Below, one piece after another: positions 41,731 to 50,754 of a DNA stretch of 64,000 bases. The stretch comes from Paraoerskovia sediminicola. GTDB lineage: Bacteria; Actinomycetota; Actinomycetes; Actinomycetales; Cellulomonadaceae. Location: NCBI RefSeq assembly GCF_030296575.1, contig NZ_AP027729.1, positions 1,240,001 through 1,304,000 on the forward strand, given 5' to 3'. The notes under the pieces are model-generated. The model made no database searches. It was not told where the DNA came from and was given only the letters and a program-made list of their open reading frames with translations. Numbering within the stretch: the first letter of the stretch is position 1; every line of letters starts with the position of its first letter. A program made the translations under genes and the position numbers.

Positions 41731-42598
41731 CGCGTGCCCTCCAGCGGGTGGGCGACGAACGTGTGGCGCTGGCGACCCAGGCCCTCGATCTCGACCTCCA
41801 CGACCGATCCGGCGCGCAGGAACTTGGGCGGGGTGAAGCCCGACCCGACGCCCTCCGGGGTCCCCGTGTTGATCACGTCTCCAGGAAGCAGCGTCATGAA
41901 CTGGCTGACGTACCAGACGAGGTGGTCGACATCGAAGATCATGTCGGAGGTCGACGACGACTGCCGGACCTCACCGTCGACGGTCAGCCGGAGGCTCAGT
42001 GCGTTCGGGTCCACGTCGTCGGACGCCGGGACGAGCCACGGTCCGAGCGGGTTGAACGTCGCGCAGTTCTTGCCCTTGTCCCACTGCCCGCCCCGCTCGA
42101 GCTGGAAGGCCCGCTCGGAGACGTCGTCCGAGATCGCGTAGCCGAGGATGTGCCGGCGCGCGTCCGCGGGGGTCTCGAGGTACTCCGCCGTGCGGCCGAT
42201 GACGACCGCCAGCTCGACCTCGTAGTCGGTCTTCTCGCTGCCCAGCGGGACGACGACGTCGTCGGCCGCACCCTGCACCGTGTACGGCGTCTTCATGAAG
42301 AGGATCGGCTCGTCGGGGACGTCCATCTTGGCCTCGGCGGCGTGGCGCCGGTAGTTGAGACCGACGCAGATGATCTTGCCCGGGGCCGCGAGCGGCGAAC
42401 CCGCACGCACACCCGAGAGATCGACCTCGGGGAACCCCGCCGGGTTCTCCTGCACCAGCCGGATCGCCTCAGCGAGCCCTCGACGGTCTGCAGGTCGATG
42501 CCTCGACCGACCAGCTCGCTGATATCGACGCCGGTCGTGCCGTCCTCGCTGAGGACTGGGCGCTCATCGCCCTGTGGGCCTACACGGAGCAGCTTCAC
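41727..42598 (-). CDS. FAH-family hydrolase, possible 2,4-diketo-3-deoxy-sugar-acid hydrolase (frameshift)
   Basis: The first 41 residues (KLLRVGPQGDERP; GVDISELVGRGID) are in one frame and the rest in another. One added G at about 42477-42479 would join them into 290 residues. The catalytic part is intact: IICVGLNYRRHAAEA, the metal ligands in DYEVELAVVIGR, ISDDVSER, a WDKGKNCATFNPLGP segment and GDVINTGTPEGVG. The family cleaves C-C bonds of diketo acids. GTG 42598 has AGGAG upstream. First gene of the FAH-SDR-kinase-enolase operon, with a GntR-type operator 51 bp upstream. Confidence 0.8.
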
Positions 42599-42648
42599 GG
42601 ATTCCTCCTGGCTCGTTGGGTGGCGCGCGAGGAAGCGCGCCTCGCGAC

Positions 42649-42667
42649 AAAGGTATCAGAGACCTTT
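42649..42667. promoter_or_regulatory. GntR-type operator, FAH operon side
   Basis: AAAGGTATCAGAGACCTTT, an inverted repeat (AAAGGT/ACCTTT), in the 140-bp gap between the divergent FAH and dgoD genes. Shares AGGTnnCAGA with the site in front of the GntR gene. Confidence 0.65.
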
Positions 42668-42715
42668 CCTCGCCAGACACTGCCATCTGGCCCTTTTCTC
42701 ATGGAGCAGACCCAA

Positions 42716-42731
42716 ACCTATCTGTTACCTT
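42716..42731 (+). promoter_or_regulatory. GntR-type operator and leaderless promoter of dgoD
   Basis: The minus-strand reading AGGTAACAGATAGGT matches the other two GntR sites. On the plus strand it includes TACCTT (42726-42731), which lies exactly 7 nt before the dgoD ATG, so the operator covers the -10. Confidence 0.65.
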
Positions 42732-42738
42732 GAACTGC

Positions 42739-43887
42739 ATGAAGATCGCGAGAGTCGAAACGTTCCTGATCCCACCGCGCTGGTTGTTCGTCCGGATCGA
42801 GACCGACGATGGCCTCGTCGGCTGGGGCGAACCCGTTGTCGAGGGACGCGCGGCCACCGTGCGCGCCGCCGTCGACGAGCTCACTCCTGAGCTCATCGGT
42901 CGCGACCCGAGCCGGATCGAGGACATCTGGCAGACCCTGACCCGCTCGACCTTCTACCGGGGCGGGCCCGTCCTCTCCAGCGCGGTGGCCGGCGTCGACC
43001 AGGCCCTCTGGGACATCGCCGGCAAGCGACTCGGGGTGCCCGTCCACGACCTCCTGGGCGGCGCCGTCCGCGACCGTGCCCGCGTCTACGCCTGGATCGC
43101 CGGTGATCGCCCGGGAGACATCGCGGAGGAGGCCGCCGTGCGTCTGGACGAGGGGTTCACCTGCGTCAAGATGAACGGCTCCGCCGAGCTGCGCACCATC
43201 GACACACCCGCTGCCCTCGCGCGCGTCGTCGACGGAGCAACCGCAGTGCGGGGCGCCATCGGGGACGAGGCCGACTTCGCCATCGACTTCCACGGCCGCT
43301 TCTCCCCCGCCATGGCCCGGCGCGCGCTCCCGCAGCTCGAGCCACTCCTGCCACTGTTCGTGGAGGAGCCCACGGTTCCCGAGCTCGCGCTCGAACACCT
43401 GCCGCGCATCACCGCTAGCACGTCGATCCCCATCGCGACCGGTGAGCGCGCCTACTCGCGCTGGGACTTCCGCCCCCTGATGGACACCGGGATCGCCGTG
43501 GCCCAGCCGGACGTCTCCCACGCCGGCGGGATCTCCGAGATGCGCCGCATCGCCGCGCTCGCCGAGACCCACGGGGTCTCGCTCGCGCCGCACTGCCCGC
43601 TGGGGCCGATCGCGCTCGCCGCCTGCCTGCAGGTCGACTTCGCGACACCCAACTTCCTCATCCAGGAACAGAGCCGTGGGATCCACTACAACAAGGGCTG
43701 GGACCTGCTGAACTACGTCGTCGACACGTCCGTCTTCGACATCAGCGACGGGCACATGGCCAGACCGACCGCGCCGGGCCTGGGGATCGAGGTCGACGAG
43801 CAGGCCGTGCGTGAGGCGGCCGAGCGCGGGCACGACTGGCACGCGCCGGTCTGGCACCATGCGGACGGCAGCCTCAGCGAGTGGTGA
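42739..43887 (+). CDS. dgoD: D-galactonate dehydratase
   Basis: 382 residues, co-linear with E. coli DgoD as I remember it, from IPPRWLFVRIETDDGLVGWG through QEQSRGIHYNKG to the C-terminal W. Catalytic and metal residues are in place: Asp and His of IDFHGR (about 182 and 184), Glu in VEEPTVP, Glu in ATGERAYSRW and His in APHCPLGPIA. It converts D-galactonate to 2-keto-3-deoxy-D-galactonate. Start ATG 42739 follows a leaderless promoter overlapped by a GntR-type operator. A more distant homolog is at 50970. Confidence 0.9.
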   Translation: MKIARVETFLIPPRWLFVRIETDDGLVGWGEPVVEGRAATVRAAVDELTPELIGRDPSRIEDIWQTLTRSTFYRGGPVLSSAVAGVDQALWDIAGKRLGVPVHDLLGGAVRDRARVYAWIAGDRPGDIAEEAAVRLDEGFTCVKMNGSAELRTIDTPAALARVVDGATAVRGAIGDEADFAIDFHGRFSPAMARRALPQLEPLLPLFVEEPTVPELALEHLPRITASTSIPIATGERAYSRWDFRPLMDTGIAVAQPDVSHAGGISEMRRIAALAETHGVSLAPHCPLGPIALAACLQVDFATPNFLIQEQSRGIHYNKGWDLLNYVVDTSVFDISDGHMARPTAPGLGIEVDEQAVREAAERGHDWHAPVWHHADGSLSEW

Positions 43888-43915
43888 GCCACCGCCGCAA
43901 CTGACGCGGGCGCAC

Positions 43916-43956
43916 CTCGGGGGCGCAGCCGGCCTGGTGCCGGCTGCGCCCCCGAG
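43916..43956. terminator. Strong bidirectional terminator hairpin
   Basis: A perfect 18-bp stem (43916-43933 with 43939-43956) and a 5-nt loop ctggt, placed between convergent dgoD and the binding-protein gene. No long U-tract on either side, as is usual in high-GC actinomycetes. Confidence 0.75.
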
Positions 43957-43970
43957 CTCTGCCCGAAGGG

Positions 43971-45328
43971 TCATTCGTTGACCGAGAACCCCTGGCCCTG
44001 GCCGTAGGAGACGTTCTCGTCCTGCCACGCCTGCAGGCCCGAGTTGATGTCGCCCTCGTCGAGGTAGACCTTGCCGACCGTGTCCGCATAGGTCGCGTTC
44101 GCCTGCGCCTGCCACGGGAGGTACTCCCAGCCCGTGGGAACCGACTTGGCGGCATCGACGAGCACCTCGTTGATCTTCTGACCGCCGAAGTAGTCGTTCT
44201 CGACACCCAGGAAGTCAGGCGCCTCGAGCTGGGCCAACGTCGTCGGGAAACCGCCGGCGTCCATCACGATCCCCACCGACGTCTCGCTGGTGTTCAACCA
44301 GCGGAGGAACCCCGCAGCAAGGGCCTTGTTGTCGCTCTGCTCGAGCACGGCCTGACCGCTGCCACCCTGCTCGGCACCGACGGCGTCCCCGCCGTCGTAC
44401 GTGGGCATCGGCGCCACACGCCACTTGCCCGCGCCGTCCGGGGCCGCGCCCGCGAGCAGGCCGGCGAACCAGCCACCGGCCGGGACCGTCGCGATCGTCC
44501 CGTCGCCCATGGCCTTGCCCCACTCCTCGGTCCCGCCCGGGATCGCCGCGAGGGAGCCGGACTGCAGCAGCTGGTTCCACATGTCGGCCCAGCGGACCGA
44601 CCCCTCGTCCTGGAGGTCGATCGAGACCGACTCGCCGTCCGTCTGGAACGGGCGCCCGCCGGCCTGCCAGATCATGCTCATGCCGAAGCCGGAGTATCCG
44701 CCGTCGTCGTTGGCCATGTAGACGTCAGGGTCCGCCTCGTGAAGAGCCTTGCCCGCCGCGACGTAGTCGTCCCACGTGGTCGGCACGTCGATGTCGTGCT
44801 CCTCGAACAGCTCCGCGTTGTAGAACATCGCCATGGGGCCGGAGTCCTGCGGCAACCCGAAGATCCCGTCGGCGGTGGTCACGGAGCTCCAGGTCGAGTC
44901 GGTGAACTGGCTCTTCAGCTCGTCGAACCCCAGGCCGGAGAGGTCGGCCAGAGACCCCGGCAGGGTGAACTGCGGGAAGGACTGGTACTCGAGCTGGGTC
45001 GCGTCGGGGGCGCCGCTCCCCGCAGCGATCGCGTTCTGCAGCTTGAGGTTGTGGTCGGCGGCATTCGAGGTGTTGACGAAGTCGACGGTGACCTTCGGAT
45101 ACTCGGCCTCGAAAGCGTCGATCTGGTCCTGCGTCCACGGGGCCCAACCCCAGTACGTCAGTGATCCGCCCTCCTCGAGCGCTGCATCGACCGCGTCGGT
45201 GCCGCCTCCTCGGATGCCGAGGTCGCGCCACCGCTGTCGGAGTCCGAGCAGGCGGTCAGGCCGGCGGCAACGAGTACTGCGACCGAAGCCGCGGCTGCCC
45301 TTCCTCGGAAGCGTCGTGTGTTCAACAT
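43971..45328 (-). CDS. Sugar ABC transporter binding lipoprotein, second system (frameshift near N-terminus)
   Basis: The signal peptide MLNTRRFRGRAAAA, lipobox LTAC and a Ser/Asp spacer are in one frame; the SBP family 1 core (GSLTYWGWAPWTQDQID; WDDYVAAGKALHEAD; AAGFLRWLNTSETS) is in the next. One extra G near 45208 would give 452 residues. The signal contains twin arginines but not a strict Tat consensus. Last gene of the tatA-tatC-permease-permease-binding protein string. Sugar unknown. Confidence 0.82.
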
Positions 45329-45389
45329 GCGTGTCCTTTCACGTCGTCGTGCATGTATCGATCTGGCTGGTCTTGAGTGGGCCCGGGAG

Positions 45390-46361
45390 TCACTGCTTGA
45401 CGCCGCCCGCGTTGAGGCCGGACTGCCAGTAGCGCTGGAGCACGATGAATGCCGCCACGATCGGCAGGATCGTCAGGACGGAGCCCGTGATCACCAGGTT
45501 GAAGATCGGGTCTGCACCCGACCCCACGCCGCGCGAGTTCCATTGCTGGAGCCCGATGGTCAGAGGAAAGAGGTCGGGGTCGCTCAGCATGATGAGCGGG
45601 AGGAAGTAGTTGTTCCACGTCGCGACGACGGCGAACAGGGCGACCGTCACGATGCCCGGCGAGAGGAGCCTCGCCGAGATCGTGGCGAAGGTTCGCAGCT
45701 CGCTCGAGCCGTCGACCCGTGCCGCCTCCAGCAGCTCGTTGGGCACCGAGTCGACCGCGTAGACCCAGATGAGATAGAGCCCGAACGGAGAGATCAGCGA
45801 CGGGATGATCACCGCCCAGACGGTGTTCGTCAGGCCCATGTCGCTGAACATCAGGAACGTCGGCACCGCGAGCGCCGTCCCCGGGACGGCGATCGCCCCG
45901 AGCACGATCGCGAACACGGCCCGCTTGCCACGGAAGGTGTACTTGGCGAGGCCGTAGCCGGCGAGGGTGGCCAGCACCGTGGCTCCGCCGGCCCCCAGGA
46001 CGACGTAGAGAACGGTGTTCCCCATCCACCGGACGAAGATCCCGTCGTCATAGGCGAGCGTCTGGCGAACGTTGTCGAACAGGGCGAACGGGCCGGAGAA
46101 CCACAACCCGAACGAGCCGATCAACTCGGACTGCGTCTTGGTCGCGGAGATGAACAGCCACACGAGGGGAAGGATCGAGTAGGCGAGGAAGAGCGTCATC
46201 GCGACGGCGAGAACGACGGAGTTCTTGCCTCGTGGAGAACCGTCCCGACCGCTGTCCAGCGTCGGGCGTCGGAGGCGTCGGTCCGGCGCGCCCGCCGATC
46301 TGTTCGCCGGCTCCTTGCTCGAGGTCAGGGTCGGGGTCGTGCGGCCCGTCGGCGCGCTCAT
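45390..46361 (-). CDS. Sugar ABC transporter permease (MalG type), second system
   Basis: 323 residues. A long hydrophilic, Arg/Ser-rich N-terminus of about 50 residues precedes six membrane segments (VVLAVAMTLFLAYSILPLVW). EAA loop: LEAARVDGSSELRTFATI. ATG 46361 overlaps the MalF-type stop (ATGA). Confidence 0.9.
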   Translation of the reverse strand: MSAPTGRTTPTLTSSKEPANRSAGAPDRRLRRPTLDSGRDGSPRGKNSVVLAVAMTLFLAYSILPLVWLFISATKTQSELIGSFGLWFSGPFALFDNVRQTLAYDDGIFVRWMGNTVLYVVLGAGGATVLATLAGYGLAKYTFRGKRAVFAIVLGAIAVPGTALAVPTFLMFSDMGLTNTVWAVIIPSLISPFGLYLIWVYAVDSVPNELLEAARVDGSSELRTFATISARLLSPGIVTVALFAVVATWNNYFLPLIMLSDPDLFPLTIGLQQWNSRGVGSGADPIFNLVITGSVLTILPIVAAFIVLQRYWQSGLNAGGVKQ

Positions 46362-47305
46362 CGCTCGTCCTTCCGGCTCCCGCGCAGCTGGACCACGTAA
46401 GCGATCACCATCGTGATCACTCCCATGATGATCGCGACGGTCGCCGCGTAGTTGTACTGCTGGCCGAGGAAGCTGAGGTTGTAGGCGTACATGTTCGGAG
46501 TGAAGTAGGACGGGATCAGGGTCGGCACGATCGACTTGAGGATGTTCGGCTCGTTGAAGAGCTGGAAGCTCCCGATGATCGAGAAGATCGTCGCGATGAC
46601 CAGCGCGCCTCGCAGGGCTGGGATCTTGATGCTCCAGACGATGCGGAACTGCCCTGCTCCGTCGAGTGCCGCGGCCTCGTACAGATCGCCGGAGACGGCG
46701 CGGAGCGCCGAGTAGAAGATCAGCATGTTGTAGCCGACGAACTGCCAGGTGAGGATGTTCGCGATGGCGACGAGGATCCACTGCTGCGACAGCGGCGACA
46801 GCAGGTCGAAACCCAACATGTCGTTGAACGTGCCCGTGAGCCCGTATCTCTCGCTGTACAGAAAGCCCCACATCAGCACGGCGACGACGCCGGGAACTGC
46901 GTAGGGGACGAAGATGCCCACGCGGAAGAGCCGCATCCCCGCGAGCCGGCCGCTGTCGATCGCCAGTGCCGCGAGGAGGGCGAGGACGAGCATGATCGGC
47001 ACCTGGACGAAGAGCACGAGCAGGACGCGCCCGACGCCGCCCCACAGCTTCGGGTCGGCGAGGGCCTCCGCGTAGTTGTCCAGGCCGACGAACGAGCTGC
47101 CGCCGACGAGCTGGTCCTTGAAGAAGCTCAGATAGACGGAGTACGCGAGGGGCGCCACGAACACCAGGGCGAACACGATCATGAACGGCGCGACGAACCC
47201 GTAGCCCGCGCGCGCATACGTCCCTGTGACCGAGCGGCGGGGTCGTCTCGTGACCGGCGTCGCCGATCCGGTGGTCGCTGTCGCTTCAGTCGCTGACAAG
47301 ATCAT
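46358..47305 (-). CDS. Sugar ABC transporter permease (MalF type), second system, overlapping tatC
   Basis: 315 residues, six membrane segments (first FVAPFMIVFALVFVAPLAYS) and EAA loop (YEAAALDGAGQFRIVWSIKI). ATG 47305 overlaps the tatC stop by 4 bp (ATGA), so its translation is coupled to a protein-export gene, which is very unusual. Confidence 0.9.
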   Translation of the reverse strand: MILSATEATATTGSATPVTRRPRRSVTGTYARAGYGFVAPFMIVFALVFVAPLAYSVYLSFFKDQLVGGSSFVGLDNYAEALADPKLWGGVGRVLLVLFVQVPIMLVLALLAALAIDSGRLAGMRLFRVGIFVPYAVPGVVAVLMWGFLYSERYGLTGTFNDMLGFDLLSPLSQQWILVAIANILTWQFVGYNMLIFYSALRAVSGDLYEAAALDGAGQFRIVWSIKIPALRGALVIATIFSIIGSFQLFNEPNILKSIVPTLIPSYFTPNMYAYNLSFLGQQYNYAATVAIIMGVITMVIAYVVQLRGSRKDER

Positions 47306-48114
47306 CGTCCAATCTCCGCGCCGGACGGCGCGAGTACTGCTTCGGTACGGTCGGTGCGCTTGGCCACGCGCCGGTCGTGCAGCACGCACACACCGAGCGC
47401 GACGCCGTAGAGGACGCAGATGGGGAGCGCGACCCAGAGCATGGTGATCGCGTCGGGGGTCGGGGTCATCACGGCCGCGAAGACGAAGGCGATGAGGATC
47501 GCCCACCGCCACCCGCCGGCCCAGGTGCGTGCCGGCACGAGGCCGACGAAGTTGATGAGCACCATCACCACGGGCATGAGGCACGCCAGGCCGAAGGCGA
47601 GCATCAACCGCATCACGAACGACAGGTAGGTCTGCGCGTCGATGAGGTTGATCGAGTCGTCGGGGACGAACTCGGTGAAGATCTCGACCGCGTGAGGCAG
47701 GACCCACCATGCGCCGGCGATACCGCCGAGGAACAGCGGCGTCGCTGCGGCGAGGAACCCGATCGCGAACCGGCGTTCCTTACGGGTCAGACCGGGGGTG
47801 ATGAAGGCCCAGAGCTGGTAGATCCACCACGGCGAGGAGAGGATCACGCCGAGGAAGAACGACACCTTGAGCCGCATGTCGAACGCCGTCGCGATCCCAC
47901 CGAAGTTGGTACCGACCGTCATGCCGTTGCGCGCGGACGCGTCGATGAGGGGCTGCTGGAGCAGCGCGAACACCGGGTCGTAGAGGAACCACCCGACGAC
48001 AGCGGCGACGACGATCCCGACCGACGACAGGAACAGGCGCTTGCGCACCTCCAGCAGGTGCTCCCGGAGCGCCATCCGCCCTTCCGGGGACCGGCGGGCA
48101 CGCCGCCGGGTCAC
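47302..48114 (-). CDS. tatC: Twin-arginine translocase subunit TatC
   Basis: 270 residues. Conserved features: MALREHLLEVRKRLFLS at the N-terminus, the FWxF-like periplasmic loop region, FILGV-type FFLGVILSSPWWIYQLWAFI, PGLTRKERR and an acidic FVPDDSINLIDAQTYLSF. It has about six membrane helices. TatC recognises twin-arginine signal peptides. GTG 48114 overlaps the tatA stop (GTGA). The binding protein at 31645 carries a clear Tat signal and could be one client. Whether this is the cell's only tatC cannot be told. Confidence 0.93.
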   Translation of the reverse strand: MTRRRARRSPEGRMALREHLLEVRKRLFLSSVGIVVAAVVGWFLYDPVFALLQQPLIDASARNGMTVGTNFGGIATAFDMRLKVSFFLGVILSSPWWIYQLWAFITPGLTRKERRFAIGFLAAATPLFLGGIAGAWWVLPHAVEIFTEFVPDDSINLIDAQTYLSFVMRLMLAFGLACLMPVVMVLINFVGLVPARTWAGGWRWAILIAFVFAAVMTPTPDAITMLWVALPICVLYGVALGVCVLHDRRVAKRTDRTEAVLAPSGAEIGR

Positions 48115-48335
48115 CGCTGCGCGGACTCGCTGGACGGCTGAGCTGCCGTCCGGCTCGCGGAGCCCGCCGCGTCGACGACCACGTCCGCGTCCTCACGCAG
48201 GTCCTTGACCTCGGACTTGAAGATCTTCATCGACTGGCCCACGCTGCGCGCCAGGTCGGGAAGGCGCTTCGCTCCGAAGAGCAGGAGCACGACGACGAGC
48301 AGCACGAGCATGTGCCATGGCTTCAGGGCGTTCAT
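48111..48335 (-). CDS. tatA: Twin-arginine translocase subunit TatA
   Basis: 74 residues: a single membrane helix (HMLVLLVVVLLLFGAKRLP) with the FGAKRLPDLARSVGQSMKIF hinge and amphipathic helix typical of TatA, then a short acidic tail. ATG 48335 is preferred (GAGG 6 nt upstream). A LacI-type operator lies 121 bp upstream. Confidence 0.92.
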   Translation of the reverse strand: MNALKPWHMLVLLVVVLLLFGAKRLPDLARSVGQSMKIFKSEVKDLREDADVVVDAAGSASRTAAQPSSESAQR

Positions 48336-48455
48336 GAGCAACCTCGATCACGATTGCACCTCGCGCCGGAGCCCCGGCGGGGGTGTCGAACTCGGTGCGC
48401 TGCGCGGATCCCGGATCGCTCCGAGGTCATTCAGCAACGCTGCTGACCTGACGAT

Positions 48456-48471
48456 GGTAACCCGGTTTTCT
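48456..48471. promoter_or_regulatory. LacI-type operator between tatA and tatB
   Basis: GGTAACCCGGTTTTCT, one of the five GGTAAACC/GGTTwTCC near-palindromes. It lies in the 271-bp divergent region, 136 bp from tatB and 121 bp from tatA. Confidence 0.65.
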
Positions 48472-48606
48472 CAAGGGTCAAGGGGTGCCCAGATGCCCCT
48501 GCGCACCGGAGATAGCACTCGATCGTCGATCAATTTTCGTGGCAAAATCGGGCAAATCAGACACCGGTGCTGGCGTGTTCTGGATCACGGGCGTACGTTC
48601 CGTCGC

Positions 48607-49115
48607 ATGTCCGGATTCTTCGGTATCAACGGCGGTGAGTTCATCCTCATCGCGCTGCTCGCCGTCATGGTGATCGGCCCGACCCGGCTGCCCCGATACG
48701 CCGAGCAGCTCGCGAGGATGGTCCGCTCCGCCCGCCGATACCTCGACCTCGCCCGCGAACGGGCGGACGCCGAGTTCGGCGAGACCGTCGGCGACGTCGA
48801 CTGGGCGTCGCTGGACCCACGGCAGTACGACCCGCGCCGCATCGTTCGGGACGCACTCCTCGACGACACCCCCGCCCGACGACGGCAGCCCGGCCGTCAC
48901 TCGGGGTCGGCACGAGGGCAAGCACGGGGGCGAGTGAGGGGGCGCGCACCGAGGCGCGCACCGAAGCCCGCACGGCAGCCGTCGTCGAGCCGGAGGGCCG
49001 AGCTGGCACGCTTGGCACTGCGCCGGCCGCGGTGGAAGCGGTGGAGTCGGCCGACCACGCCCCGAGCGTTCCCGAGCGGGGCGTGGTCGAGCTGCAGAAG
49101 ACTCCGGGCGACTGA
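48607..49115 (+). CDS. tatB: Twin-arginine translocase subunit TatB (frameshift in tail)
   Basis: An N-terminal helix (GGEFILIALLAVMVIGPTRL) with the TatB-type Glu and IGPTRLP hinge, then an amphipathic helix with LARERADAEFGETVGDVDWA. After LLDDTP the frame is lost at the C5 run 48869-48873. With one more C it continues as an Ala/Glu/Pro-rich tail (including ARTEARTEARTA) to the TGA at 49113-49115, 169 residues in all. TACGTT lies 7 nt before the ATG (leaderless). Divergent from tatA-tatC. Confidence 0.85.
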
Positions 49116-49189
49116 GCCCACGCCGCCCGGCCCCCGACCTGCGATCCTGTGTACGGCCGTTGCCAGACACCGACCTGGCAGATAGCCTG

Positions 49190-49207
49190 TGATAAACCGG
49201 TTATTCA
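49190..49207. promoter_or_regulatory. LacI-type operator, second ALDH
   Basis: TGATAAACCGGTTATTCA, a near-perfect palindrome 27 bp before the GTG of the second aldehyde dehydrogenase. Confidence 0.75.
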
Positions 49208-49233
49208 TGCCGCCCACGACAGAACGGACTGAC

Positions 49234-50715
49234 GTGACAGACACCGCCCTCTTCACCGACGAAGGACTCCTCGGGCCGGTGCCCGCCGCGCTTGTCGCCG
49301 GAGTCCGCGAGGACGACCCGTCGCACGGGACCCTCCCCGTCGTGAACCCCGCCACCGGCGCTCACGTCGCGGACGTGCCCCTCGCGCCGGCCGAGACCGT
49401 CGACCGCGCCGTCCGCGCCGCCGCCCAGGCCCAGAAGGCCTGGGGCGCCCGCACCCCGTTGGAGCGCGCCGCCGTCCTCGAGGAGATAAGCCGGCTCTTC
49501 GCCGTCCACGCGGAGGAGCTCGCGCGGATCGTGACGACCGAGCAGGGGAAGCCGTACGACAACGCGGTCGGCGAGGCCCACGGTGCGCGCACCTTCTTCG
49601 ACTTCGCCATCAGCCAGAAGTACCGGCCCGTCGGCGAGAAGTTGGTCAGCGATCCAGGTCGGAGCCTCGAGACCGTCGAGGTCCCCATCGGCGTGGTCGC
49701 CGCAGTCCTGCCGTGGAACTTCCCCGTGGCGATCTTCGCCCGCAAGGTGGCGCCCGCGCTCATGGCCGGCAACGCCGTCGTGGTCAAGCCGTCCGAGTTC
49801 ACGCCGCTCTCGGCCCTCGCTCTCGCACGGCTCTGCCAGCTGGCGGGCCTCCCGGACGGGGTGCTGAGCGTCGTCTGCGGCGACGGACGCGTGACAGGTG
49901 CGGCGCTCGTCAGCCACCCCGCCGTGGGGATGGTGACCATGACCGGTTCGACGCGCGGCGGACGCGAGATCCTTGCATCGACCGCGCAGAGCATCATCCC
50001 GGTCTCGCTGGAGCTCGGCGGCAAGGCACCGTTCATCATCTTCGAGGACGCGGACATCGACCGCGCCATCGAGGACGCCGCCGACGCCCGCCTGTGGAAC
50101 TCCGGTCAGGTGTGCACGTGCAACGAGGTCACCTACGTGCACGCGAGCATCCACGACGAGTTCGTCCGCCGCGTGAGCGAGCGGTACGCCGCGATCACCC
50201 CCAGCGCCCCCGATGCGCCGGGGTCGACGTTCGGTCCCCTCGTCGCCGAGCGCGAGCGCGCGCGGGTCCAGGCCATGGTCGACGCCGCGGTCGAGGCGGG
50301 CGCGACCGTCGAGGTGGGCGGCGGGCGCCCCGCGGGCGACGAGTTCGCCGAGGGCGCGTGGTTCGCCCCGACGCTGCTGTCCGGCGTCACGAGCGACATG
50401 GCGATCGCGAGGACCGAGGTGTTCGGCCCCGTCCTCCCCGTGATCCCGTTCGAGACGGAGGCCGAGGTCGTCGCCGCCGCGAACTCGACCGCCTTCGGGC
50501 TCTCCGCCTACGTCTACACGCGCGACCTGTCCCGGTCCATGCGAATGATCGCCGACCTGGAGTTCGGCGAGGTGTACGTCAACCAGGCCGGCCCGGAGTC
50601 CGTGCGCGGCTACCACTCCGGCTGGAAGGACTCCGGGCTCGGAGGCGACGACGGCGCACACGGCTACGAGAAGTACCTGCGCCGCAAGACCGCGTACGTC
50701 ACCTACGAACGCTAG
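49234..50715 (+). CDS. Aldehyde dehydrogenase, paralog of the enzyme at 33278
   Basis: 493 residues, visibly very similar along its length to the first copy (shared LPWNFPVAIFARKVAPALMA, VTMTGSTRGGREI, LELGGKAPFIIFEDAD, NSGQVCTCNEVTYVH). Catalytic Cys and Glu are conserved. GTG 49234 is chosen by matching the start of the paralog (DTALF versus STALF); an upstream ATG 49207 is possible. It may oxidise a related sugar aldehyde, or simply be a duplicate AHG dehydrogenase. Confidence 0.85.
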   Translation: MTDTALFTDEGLLGPVPAALVAGVREDDPSHGTLPVVNPATGAHVADVPLAPAETVDRAVRAAAQAQKAWGARTPLERAAVLEEISRLFAVHAEELARIVTTEQGKPYDNAVGEAHGARTFFDFAISQKYRPVGEKLVSDPGRSLETVEVPIGVVAAVLPWNFPVAIFARKVAPALMAGNAVVVKPSEFTPLSALALARLCQLAGLPDGVLSVVCGDGRVTGAALVSHPAVGMVTMTGSTRGGREILASTAQSIIPVSLELGGKAPFIIFEDADIDRAIEDAADARLWNSGQVCTCNEVTYVHASIHDEFVRRVSERYAAITPSAPDAPGSTFGPLVAERERARVQAMVDAAVEAGATVEVGGGRPAGDEFAEGAWFAPTLLSGVTSDMAIARTEVFGPVLPVIPFETEAEVVAAANSTAFGLSAYVYTRDLSRSMRMIADLEFGEVYVNQAGPESVRGYHSGWKDSGLGGDDGAHGYEKYLRRKTAYVTYER

Positions 50716-50754
50716 GTCCTGCGTCGCCCGATCTCGCGGCGCAGGGAGCGACCG

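Noticed and set aside
50716-50746. Hairpin after the second ALDH as a terminator
   Set aside because: The stem has a bulge and only about eight pairs; not convincing without RNA data.
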